This document shows, piece after piece, positions 15,865-22,641 of a stretch of DNA of 22,642 bases (positions within the stretch are counted from its first letter, which is position 1; each line of letters opens with the position of its first letter). The notes beneath the pieces were generated by a model. It searched no databases. It was not told the origin of the DNA and saw nothing but the letters and a program-made list of their open reading frames with translations. A program made the position numbers and the translations under genes. Source of the stretch: RPQK01 sp041946865 (lineage in GTDB: Bacteria > Acidobacteriota > UBA6911 > RPQK01); the NCBI GenBank assembly GCA_041946865.1, contig JBHGBF010000063.1, positions 1-22,642 of the forward strand, read 5' to 3'.

Positions 15865-16106
15865 AGACTTAGCGCCACTCGAAAACCGATGCAGTCGAAC
15901 CGGCCTTCGAGCGGATCCTCGTGGTGACAGGCGCAATACAGATAGGGGGAATCTGGCGTCTTGAACGAGCCGCCCCGACAGACCGGGTTCAGGCGGGAGT
16001 CTCGAATTCCGGTGTCGTCGTACACAAGCTTCGCCCGATCAGCCTGCACGTCCCGGTCGAAACACTCCTCGCACATAGAACCCGCTCCAATGGCAAGCAC
16101 ATTCAT
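15861..16106 (-). CDS. Truncated formylglycine-generating-enzyme-like protein
   Basis: An 81-aa product matching only the C-terminal end of the FGE-sulfatase/SUMF1 fold, whose members are usually 250 aa or more. LAIGAGSMCEEC aligns with the family motif LYDMAGNVWEWC, PVCRGGSF with RVxRGGSW, and CIGFRVAL with the closing GFR. The copper/catalytic cysteine positions of true FGE are not conserved, but six other cysteines and two histidines are present (CEEC, CACHH). The start is uncertain: ATG 16106 keeps the homologous segment, whereas ATG 16076 has the better Shine-Dalgarno (GGAG). The stop overlaps the URO-D-like 1 start as ATGA, so despite truncation it appears translated as the operon's first gene. 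It could be a decaying remnant kept for coupling. Confidence 0.55.
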   Translation of the reverse strand: MNVLAIGAGSMCEECFDRDVQADRAKLVYDDTGIRDSRLNPVCRGGSFKTPDSPYLYCACHHEDPLEGRFDCIGFRVALSL

Positions 16107-16135
16107 AAAGAACGCCCCGAACGAAGCCCGTCCCA

Positions 16136-16164
16136 AGAATAATTCGGCACGTTTTAGCTGTCAA
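16136..16164 (-). promoter_or_regulatory. Promoter of the long minus-strand operon
   Basis: On the minus strand a perfect -35 TTGACA (16164-16159) is followed after 17 bases by TATTCT (16141-16136). The -35 lies inside the operator palindrome at 16159-16173, so a bound repressor would block it. The expected transcript start is near 16129, which excludes the TTG at 16136 as a start for the FGE-like gene. Confidence 0.55.
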
Positions 16165-16173
16165 CAGTTAACA
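16159..16173. promoter_or_regulatory. Palindromic operator, copy 2 (divergent)
   Basis: TGTCAAC-A-GTTAACA, one mismatch from perfect symmetry, lies in the divergent region between the FGE-like/URO-D operon and the symporter gene. It contains TTGACA on the minus strand and TTAACA on the plus strand, so one site carries the -35 boxes of both promoters. Same motif as at 103-117 and 22561-22575. Confidence 0.75.
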
Positions 16174-16196
16174 AACAGTCCAAAATCGGGTAGAGT
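16168..16196 (+). promoter_or_regulatory. Promoter of the SSS symporter gene
   Basis: TTAACA (16168-16173) and TAGAGT (16191-16196) are separated by 17 bases. The -35 is the right half of the operator. The predicted start near 16203 leaves an untranslated leader of about 130 bases before the symporter ATG at 16335. I see no strong structure in that leader. Confidence 0.5.
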
Positions 16197-16334
16197 AACC
16201 TCGGCGGACGTGGCCGGTGTCAAGGGGCCGGCCCATGGTCAAATGAGGCGCGAAGACAAGCACAGACTATCGGCCACTGAGCGGTGGTTGAGTGACCGCC
16301 GCCTGAGCTTCGCCCATTAAGAGAGGGACTTTCA

Positions 16335-17846
16335 ATGGCTTCTGGCGCTTTCAGCACTTTCGACTGGTCGATCTTGATCGTCTACATGGCGCTGTCGCTC
16401 CTGATCGGCGTCTCCTTTTACAGAAAACAGGGAAATTCCAGTGATTTCTTCCTGGCCGGCCGGGGGATGTCGTGGTTCCCGATTGCCATTTCAATTATGG
16501 CGACCGACCTGAGCGCCATCAGCTACATGGGTGTACCGGCTCTCGTCTTCCAGAAGGACCTGAAGTACTTTCTAGCCATCATCGTCCTCTCTGGCACGAT
16601 GGTGGTGGTCAGTGTCCTCTTTGTACCGATTTTCTTCCGGCTCAAACTGTTTACCGTTTACGAGTACCTCGAAGGCCGCTTCAACGTGGCCGTCCGGTCC
16701 TTCGCCTCGCTGCTTTTCCTGGGTGGCCGGACCGCCTGGCTGGCCAACACGATCTATGTCCCTGCCTTGGCGCTGGCCGAAATCACCGGCTTGAATGTCT
16801 ATCTGACCATCCTGATTTGCGGAGTCGTGACCACGAGCTATACCATTCTCGGGGGGATGGAGGCGGTGATCTGGACCGACTTCCTGCAGTTCTTCGTTCT
16901 TATCGGCGGGGCCCTGGTCATGCTCTACGCCGTCACAGCCACGTTCGGCTTCGATATCGGGGAGATCTGGGCAGTCGCTTCAGCGGGGGGGCACACCAGG
17001 CTGGTTGATTTTTCGCTCGACCCGACCCAAGAGTTCACTTTCTGGGGAATACTGGCCGGCATTTTCGTCTACAACCTGGCCTCCTACTCATCGGACCAGA
17101 TCATCGTCCAGCGTTACCTGACAACCAAGAGCCTGAAGGACACGGCGCGGGCCGTTCTGGGGAACGGCGCCATGATCCTGCCGACGATGATCGTCCTGTA
17201 CTTGTGCGGCGTCGGATTCGCGGCCTACTACGCAACGCACCCCGGCCTGGCAGCGACTCTGACGAGCGCAGATCGGGTCTTGCCGCATTTCACGGTCAAC
17301 GTCCTCCCTAACGGACTGCGCGGTCTGATCCTGGCCGGGATTTTCGCCGCGACCATGTCGAGTATCTCGGCAGGAATCAATTCCGTGGCCACTTGCGTCA
17401 CCAAGGATTACCTGACCCGCTTTTCCCTCATCCGCCCGGAAAGTGAGCTGTTGTTCGGCAGGCTGACGAGTCTGTTCTGGGGCGCGCTCGCCACCTGTTC
17501 GGCGCTGCTGCTCGTCAATTGGCGGCTGACGATCATCGAGAAGTTCGCTACCATTTACAGCTATTTCGCCGGCCCGCTGGCCGGGATTTTCCTGCTCGGC
17601 GTGCTGACGAGCCGTACGCGCGGCTGGCAGGCGATTGCGGGTGCCGTCACCGGGATCAGCCTGGTCGGCGTCGTCAGTGTGACAACAGATTTTCACTGGC
17701 TCTGGTACAGCCCGATCGGCTGCGGGACGACCATTCTCACCGGACTTCTCCTCAGCCTGCTTTCGACCTCCCCGGCTCGTGACGTGAGCCGATACACTCT
17801 CGCAGGCGCCCGCGGCCGGAAACTCAGCGAACCGGGCGCTGTATAA
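16335..17846 (+). CDS. SSS-family sodium/solute symporter
   Basis: A 503-aa inner-membrane carrier of the sodium:solute symporter family (SLC5/SiaT/PanF-like fold), with about 13 hydrophobic segments. Family signatures include SSDFFLAGRGMSW (35-47), ATDLSAISYMGVPA (56-69), GGMEAVIWTDFLQ near residue 175, YSSDQIIVQRYL near 252-263, and the stretch FAATMSSISAGINSVA near 338-353. The start follows GAGAGGGA. Members of this family import sialic acids, other sugars and sugar acids with Na+; here it probably takes up the product released by the exported hydrolases. It is the only transporter in the window and shares an operator-containing divergent promoter with the minus-strand operon. It ends 15 bases from the convergent Tat-DapA-like gene. 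Confidence 0.9.
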   Translation: MASGAFSTFDWSILIVYMALSLLIGVSFYRKQGNSSDFFLAGRGMSWFPIAISIMATDLSAISYMGVPALVFQKDLKYFLAIIVLSGTMVVVSVLFVPIFFRLKLFTVYEYLEGRFNVAVRSFASLLFLGGRTAWLANTIYVPALALAEITGLNVYLTILICGVVTTSYTILGGMEAVIWTDFLQFFVLIGGALVMLYAVTATFGFDIGEIWAVASAGGHTRLVDFSLDPTQEFTFWGILAGIFVYNLASYSSDQIIVQRYLTTKSLKDTARAVLGNGAMILPTMIVLYLCGVGFAAYYATHPGLAATLTSADRVLPHFTVNVLPNGLRGLILAGIFAATMSSISAGINSVATCVTKDYLTRFSLIRPESELLFGRLTSLFWGALATCSALLLVNWRLTIIEKFATIYSYFAGPLAGIFLLGVLTSRTRGWQAIAGAVTGISLVGVVSVTTDFHWLWYSPIGCGTTILTGLLLSLLSTSPARDVSRYTLAGARGRKLSEPGAV

Positions 17847-17861
17847 GCACCGTTTTCGCTG

Positions 17862-18848
17862 CTATGACGGACGCAAGCCGAGGCCGTCGTAAAAGACCTT
17901 CAGCTCGGCCATCTGGCGGCCGTCGAAACTCGGCTGGGGAGGCCGCTGATAGCGTTTCGCCACTCCGAAATGCTCCAAAGTGGCATTCCAGAAGCCGGTC
18001 GTCCAACGCCGGAAGAAAGGAATATCGTACTTGAAGACGCATTCCTTCATCTTTTCCTGGTCGTTGTCCTGGACTGCTTTCCAAAACGCCATGGCAAACC
18101 CGAGGACGAAGGTCGAGAAGGTACTGTAGTACGCCTGCATCCCGTACGGGCGGAACTCGAGGAACCGTGATTTGGTTCCACCTGCAAAAATCGCGAGCTT
18201 CTCCCCGTAGCGCTGGTAAAACGGTATGCTCCACTCGATGGTGTACTCCTCCTTGAACCCGTCGACCGTATCGATTTTCGCCAGGCGGTCCATCAGGTCG
18301 AATGACGGCTGGCCGTGGATGACCATGTTCAAGCGCGTTGAGCCGGCAATGGCTTTGAAAAGCTCAAAAACGCCCTCCTCGGTCCCATAGGTCGGGATCC
18401 GGATCTGGACCGCGTCGGCGCCCACTGATTCGGCATACTTCGCGTACTCGACGATCGGTCGGGTCCACCAGAAGTGGGCGGCGGCGATGGTGACCGCTTT
18501 GCCGCCCGCCGCCTCCACCATGACCTTCGTCAGCAGGCGGATTTCGTCATAGCTGAGAATATCGTACTGGTTGTTGCCGGCCGTAAGCGTTACGACTCCG
18601 ATTCCGGCGTCAATCCCCCGTCCGATGATCCGCCGCACTGCCTCATAATCGATCGAGAAGTCGGCCTTGTATGGCGTCGGGAAGGAAAGGATCGGTCCCC
18701 GGACACGGCTGCGGAACTCGTCCGGGCTCATTCCCTTCCCGGCCCGCGCAAACCGTCCGGTCCGGATGGCCGGCGCGACGGCGGCTGCTGCGGCCCCGCT
18801 GCCGGCGAGTTTCAAAAAACTTCGGCGGTTCCAAGTCGGTTCTTGCAT
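17862..18848 (-). CDS. Tat-exported DapA-superfamily protein with altered active site
   Basis: A 328-aa protein with a twin-arginine signal (NRRSFLKLAG, residues 7-16, then an alanine-rich stretch) ahead of a complete DapA/NAL-like (beta/alpha)8 domain. The Schiff-base lysine is retained (Lys 199 in GFKEEYT). The usual GSTGE loop is AGNNQ (90-94), and the catalytic Tyr is His 178 in MVIHGQP. The fold landmarks GPILSFPTPYK, YGTEEGVFELF and IFAGG are clear. The family is normally cytosolic, so this is an exported or periplasmic variant with a different reaction or a binding role. AGGGAGA precedes the start, 41 bases after the sialidase-like gene. It is the last gene of the three-gene minus-strand unit. 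Confidence 0.8.
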   Translation of the reverse strand: MQEPTWNRRSFLKLAGSGAAAAAVAPAIRTGRFARAGKGMSPDEFRSRVRGPILSFPTPYKADFSIDYEAVRRIIGRGIDAGIGVVTLTAGNNQYDILSYDEIRLLTKVMVEAAGGKAVTIAAAHFWWTRPIVEYAKYAESVGADAVQIRIPTYGTEEGVFELFKAIAGSTRLNMVIHGQPSFDLMDRLAKIDTVDGFKEEYTIEWSIPFYQRYGEKLAIFAGGTKSRFLEFRPYGMQAYYSTFSTFVLGFAMAFWKAVQDNDQEKMKECVFKYDIPFFRRWTTGFWNATLEHFGVAKRYQRPPQPSFDGRQMAELKVFYDGLGLRPS

Positions 18849-18889
18849 AGTCGTCTCCCTTAGTGCGGAATCCGCTCATAGCTCTTTCC

Positions 18890-20617
18890 CTAACGGTCTG
18901 CTTCAAAGTCCACCGATTCAACCAGTAGCCCGCCATCGTCGGTGGCCGGCGCGGTGGATCTGACCCGCAGGTAGCAGGCGCCGGGCGCCTCGCGGCCCAG
19001 ACGCAACGAAAAGAACGCCCGTCCGTCCAGGAAAACCTCGGCCCGCTGCCTCGCTAGATCCCAAGCGAGCACGAGCGTGTGCCAGCGGTCCGGCTCGATC
19101 CGGCCGGCGCCGGCCACGGCCCCTTGCGCATCCAACTGCAGATTGAACAGGTTGAAGAACCGGTCTTCGGCGTCGAACGGCACGGAAAAGTGGTCGGTCA
19201 ATCCGAAGAGAGCACCCGAGAAGCTCGGCTCGAGCTTGATCTTGAGAGAGATCCGGCCGCGGGCCGCCAGGGGAAAATTCCAGACGGCGCCGGCAGGCCA
19301 GACGGTCTCGGGCTTCGCCAGCCGCAGCACCTTGGCGCCCGGTTTCGATGGATGGGCTGCCAACCCAACGCCCCGGGTGCCGAAAATCGACCAGTCCTCC
19401 AAACCCTCGGAAAAGTCCGTGCGCTGCCGCGTCTCGTACAGCCAGGCTGGGTCGACGACGACCATCCAGCGCGGCGCCTGCGGCGCGCCGGAGACCACCT
19501 TCTCGGGATGTTGGGAACGCGTGCCCGTGCGAACGCCGAGCCCAAAAACGACTCTCCCCTTGGAGTCTAGCGACGTAAAGGGGTAGGAGACACCGAAGTC
19601 GCCTCCGCCTGGCGGTGTCTCGTTGCGCAAGGGATCGCGGACCACTTCCCGAAAACCCGTCCAGGTTCGCCCCTCGTCGGCCGAGACGGCCGCGTGCAGG
19701 ACATGGCGCCCGCCGTAAGCGTAAGGGTATCGGAGACAACGATTAACCAGCAGCAGGATCCCGCCGTCGGTGAGCCTGACGAGACCGGCCGGAGAGTCCG
19801 AGGAGATGAGGTCCGTCGGCGTCGGCTGGCGCCAGCTTACTCCGTCGTCCTTGGAGTAAGACTCGTAGAAGCGGCCCGTCTGCGTCCTGATGAGCATCCA
19901 CACCCGGCCATCTTTCAGCTGGAGGACGACCGGCTCCACGGCTCCGAGGATGGTGCCCAGGTCAGGGGCGGGAACCATCAGGACGCTCGGCGACTGCCGC
20001 CAGGTCCTGCCGCCGTCGTCGGAGTAGAGGGCGGTCGCGTTAAACTGGCCAGGATAGGTGAAGGCGGCAAAGCCCGGCCCGCGCTCGCGCCAGGACCGCG
20101 TCACCCGGTAGGAAATGGGAAGCAGAAGCCGCCCGCTGGCCAGCTGTATGGCTGACTGCAGATCCCCGCCGCGCCCTTCCCAGATCTGGTGCGGCGGCTG
20201 CCCCCCGCCGCCGGCCCGCCAACTCGCGTGCCAGACGTTCAAGCGTTCTTTTTTGCCGGGACTCCCCACCCCGGTCCCGGAGCCCACCGACCCGGTGCTG
20301 GGATCGTGCAGGAAAAAGAAGTGGGCTTCACCGGCGCGGTCGACCACAACGACCCAGTAGCCGAAGGTTCCCGCTTCTCGAGGCAGGCTGAAGGCCGGTT
20401 GTCCCGCTGACCAGGTCTCTCCGTCATCAGTCGAGGAACGGCCAACCATCCTCTGGACGCCTTCCAGCGTCTGCAGGGAAAACGCGACGAGCGTGCCGTC
20501 AGGGAAAAGGGCCGGCTTTTCGAGCTCCTCCGACTGCGCAATGAGGCGCGGCGGCGACGCACATACAGCAAAACCGGTTGCGGCAATAAGGACAATCACC
20601 ACGACACGCACGATCAT
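18890..20617 (-). CDS. Exported sialidase-like protein B with C-terminal beta-sandwich
   Basis: A 575-aa exported BNR propeller protein. The start at ATG 20617 follows GGGAGG and opens directly into a signal sequence, MIVRVVVIVLIAATGFAVCA; a GTG at 20644 is possible but weaker. Asp boxes start near residues 62 (STDDGETW), 198 (YSDDGGRTW), 253 (YSKDDGVSW) and 312 (SADEGRTW). From about 399 (DFSEGLEDW) to the end is the same WNFP-containing concanavalin/laminin-G-like domain as in the proteins at 3831-6581 and 20644-22497. VEPVVLQLKDG corresponds to the conserved EP-x-x-x-L strand. It is the middle gene of the unit and likely hydrolyses or binds an extracellular glycan; the true substrate is unknown. 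Confidence 0.8.
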   Translation of the reverse strand: MIVRVVVIVLIAATGFAVCASPPRLIAQSEELEKPALFPDGTLVAFSLQTLEGVQRMVGRSSTDDGETWSAGQPAFSLPREAGTFGYWVVVVDRAGEAHFFFLHDPSTGSVGSGTGVGSPGKKERLNVWHASWRAGGGGQPPHQIWEGRGGDLQSAIQLASGRLLLPISYRVTRSWRERGPGFAAFTYPGQFNATALYSDDGGRTWRQSPSVLMVPAPDLGTILGAVEPVVLQLKDGRVWMLIRTQTGRFYESYSKDDGVSWRQPTPTDLISSDSPAGLVRLTDGGILLLVNRCLRYPYAYGGRHVLHAAVSADEGRTWTGFREVVRDPLRNETPPGGGDFGVSYPFTSLDSKGRVVFGLGVRTGTRSQHPEKVVSGAPQAPRWMVVVDPAWLYETRQRTDFSEGLEDWSIFGTRGVGLAAHPSKPGAKVLRLAKPETVWPAGAVWNFPLAARGRISLKIKLEPSFSGALFGLTDHFSVPFDAEDRFFNLFNLQLDAQGAVAGAGRIEPDRWHTLVLAWDLARQRAEVFLDGRAFFSLRLGREAPGACYLRVRSTAPATDDGGLLVESVDFEADR

Positions 20618-20643
20618 GCTCAATACCTCCCGGCAAGCCGACA

Positions 20644-22497
20644 CTACATCACGTCGATCTTGATATCGGCTGTACTCTCGTAAGAGACCGTAGAACGATA
20701 TTTCTCGAACATCGCCCGATTCTGCGCGGCGCTTCGAGCCGGCGCCACGGGATCGTCAATCTTCACCGCCACTGACTCGACTAGAAAGCCGGCCGGGTCC
20801 GGCCGGGCAGCCAAGGAGCGCAGGCGCAGGTAGCTCACCCCATTGGGTGTCTCGAAGTTCAGCTTCAACTGCACGACCGGCCGGCCGTCCAGACGCGCCT
20901 TGCAGACCTGCGCGGACAAGTCCCAGGCGAGATCCAGAGAATACCACCGCCCGCTTTCGAGTCTCGGACCGTTTCCAAGCCGCCCGTCAGCGCCGACCGG
21001 CAGGTTGAACTGAGCATACTTTTCCCCGTTGTTGTCGGTCGGATTGAAGGCACGATCCCCCAGCGCGATGTTCGCCTGGCCGCAACCCGGCTGCAGCATC
21101 AGGCGCAACGTGAGCGTGCCTTTCCAGCCCAGAGGAAAATTCCAGGACGCCCCGTCACCGTCGTTCCCGTCCGGCCGCCGCACATGGAGCACTTTGGCGC
21201 CGGCCCGGGAGGGGTGTTCGATCAGCTCCGGCCCTTGCACGCGCTGGCGTTGGGGACCGGCGCCGCGAGCAGGCCCGACCGTCTTGAAGGTCAGCCAGCC
21301 TTCCAGTCCCCCGGAGAAGTCGTCCTCATGTTCCGTTTGAGTCAACCAGGCAGGGTCTACCACGATGACGTTTCGACGTCCCGGCCCCTGCCCGCTTACG
21401 AGCACGATCACTCCCCCCTCCGTATGGTAGGCGAGCGGGTAAGCGGTGCCTCGATCGCCGGTCGCCCGCTCAGGCGAAAGGCGGTGTGGGTCACGGTAGA
21501 TCTCCCGAAAACCGCGCCAGCTCTTCCCGTCGTCTTCCGATATGGCGGCATGCAACGAATCGCGCCCTCCGTATTCAAACTGGCCGTCCACCCGGGGAGG
21601 CATCTCGTAGTTGTTCCAAATATTCACCAGCCTTCCATCGGGAAGCCGGTCGAAGTCAGAAGGCGAGGTGGAAGAGTAAAAGCGAGACGCCTGCGCTTCA
21701 GACCAGGTCGTGCCCTGGTCCGTCGAGTACGATTCGTACAGGAAACCTGTCTGGGTGCGGAAAAGCATCCAGATCCGGCCGTCTTTCAGCTCGATGACCG
21801 AGGGCTCGCAGGCGCCGTAGTTGTTGCCGTTATATCCGCGATAGCAGGGCGAGGTCAGCTCCGACGGGGACAAGGCCCACGTGTCTCCCCCGTCATCCGA
21901 GTAGATCGCGGTGGTGATGTGGGAACCGGTGGCATGTGTCACGTCCCGACCAGCAATCCACGATCCGAAAGGCACCAGGATCCGGCCGGTTTTCAACTGC
22001 TTCCAGTCCATCAGAGCGCCGCAGTAACCCTCCCAGACCATCTTGGACCCCTCCCACCGCGACCGGCCCTTCACGGTCCGGTCATGCCACAGGTCGATAA
22101 ACCGGGTAATGGCGAGCCCGTCCGGGCCGCCGGGACGTTGAGCCTTCCGGCGCAGGACCGTCTCCAGCACGTGCAGCTCACCGTCCGAGGTCACCAGATT
22201 CGGGACTCCGGTTTCGGAGACCCCTTTCACATCTTCCGCCTTCGGTTCGCTCAAGGTGCGCCCGTCCGCCCTGAATCTGACCGAAGACAGCCGGCCCCCT
22301 TCGTTCCGAAAGAACGCCTTCAGGGAACCGTCGGGCAGCTGAGTCATGCCCGAAAAGTACTTCTCGAGTCCGAAAAGGACGAGCGGCGGCCGAGGAGGCT
22401 TGCCCGCCTCGGAAGCCCGTTCGGCTGGCCGCAGGCCGTAACCCATTGCACTGACTGCTGCTATCACAACAACTGGGAGGAATCTTCTTCTCGACAT
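20644..22497 (-). CDS. Exported sialidase-like protein A with C-terminal beta-sandwich (probable Tat substrate)
   Basis: A 617-aa exported BNR propeller protein and first gene of the unit. The ATG at 22497 follows GAGGAGAG. The N-terminus SRRRFLPVVVIAAVSAMG fits a twin-arginine signal, as does the third gene of the unit. Asp boxes start near 198 (YSDDGGDTW), 256 (YSTDQGTTW) and 320 (SEDDGKSW), and ACEPSVIELKDGR corresponds to the conserved Glu strand. From about 391 (DDFSGGLEGW) to 580 is the shared C-terminal beta-sandwich with WNFPLGW. A tail of about 35 residues with no family similarity follows. It resembles propeller 2 plus the C-terminal domain of the plus-strand double protein very closely in motif order. 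Operator copy 3 lies 63 bases upstream. Confidence 0.82.
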   Translation of the reverse strand: MSRRRFLPVVVIAAVSAMGYGLRPAERASEAGKPPRPPLVLFGLEKYFSGMTQLPDGSLKAFFRNEGGRLSSVRFRADGRTLSEPKAEDVKGVSETGVPNLVTSDGELHVLETVLRRKAQRPGGPDGLAITRFIDLWHDRTVKGRSRWEGSKMVWEGYCGALMDWKQLKTGRILVPFGSWIAGRDVTHATGSHITTAIYSDDGGDTWALSPSELTSPCYRGYNGNNYGACEPSVIELKDGRIWMLFRTQTGFLYESYSTDQGTTWSEAQASRFYSSTSPSDFDRLPDGRLVNIWNNYEMPPRVDGQFEYGGRDSLHAAISEDDGKSWRGFREIYRDPHRLSPERATGDRGTAYPLAYHTEGGVIVLVSGQGPGRRNVIVVDPAWLTQTEHEDDFSGGLEGWLTFKTVGPARGAGPQRQRVQGPELIEHPSRAGAKVLHVRRPDGNDGDGASWNFPLGWKGTLTLRLMLQPGCGQANIALGDRAFNPTDNNGEKYAQFNLPVGADGRLGNGPRLESGRWYSLDLAWDLSAQVCKARLDGRPVVQLKLNFETPNGVSYLRLRSLAARPDPAGFLVESVAVKIDDPVAPARSAAQNRAMFEKYRSTVSYESTADIKIDVM

Positions 22498-22538
22498 TGG
22501 CTCTCCTCGGCCCTCGGCCCGACGGTCTTCTGGCGAAA

Positions 22539-22566
22539 GTTACACTGGGATGAGGCCGCCTGTCAA
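22539..22566 (-). promoter_or_regulatory. Candidate promoter of the sialidase A-B-DapA operon
   Basis: A perfect -35 TTGACA (22566-22561), half of operator copy 3, is followed after 16 bases by TGTAAC (22544-22539) on the minus strand. The -10 matches four of six consensus bases. As at the divergent promoter, the -35 is embedded in the operator. It points at the gene starting at 22497. Confidence 0.4.
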
Positions 22567-22575
22567 CAGTTGACA
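22561..22575. promoter_or_regulatory. Palindromic operator, copy 3 (perfect)
   Basis: TGTCAAC-A-GTTGACA is a perfect odd-length palindrome, the best of the three copies. It lies 63 bases before the start of sialidase-like gene A and 10 bases from the inner edge of the right terminal repeat. Confidence 0.78.
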
Positions 22576-22585
22576 ATCATGCGTA

Positions 22586-22641
22586 GTAACCGCTCAGTTT
22601 TCTGCGAGCGAAGCGGCAGGCGCTTTTGGAGTTCATCATGC
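22586..22641 (-). repeat. Terminal inverted repeat, right arm (56 bp)
   Basis: Inverted copy of bases 1-56 with one mismatch. Read inward on the minus strand, a short frame of 20 codons (starting MMNSKSACRF and ending GYYA) opens at the repeat and stops before operator copy 3. Whether it is translated is unknown. The unique sequence on its inner side differs from that of the left copy. Confidence 0.85.

Noticed and set aside
17844..17864. Bidirectional terminator between the symporter and the Tat-DapA-like gene
   Set aside because: Only 15 bases separate the two stops and no stem with a T-tract is visible.
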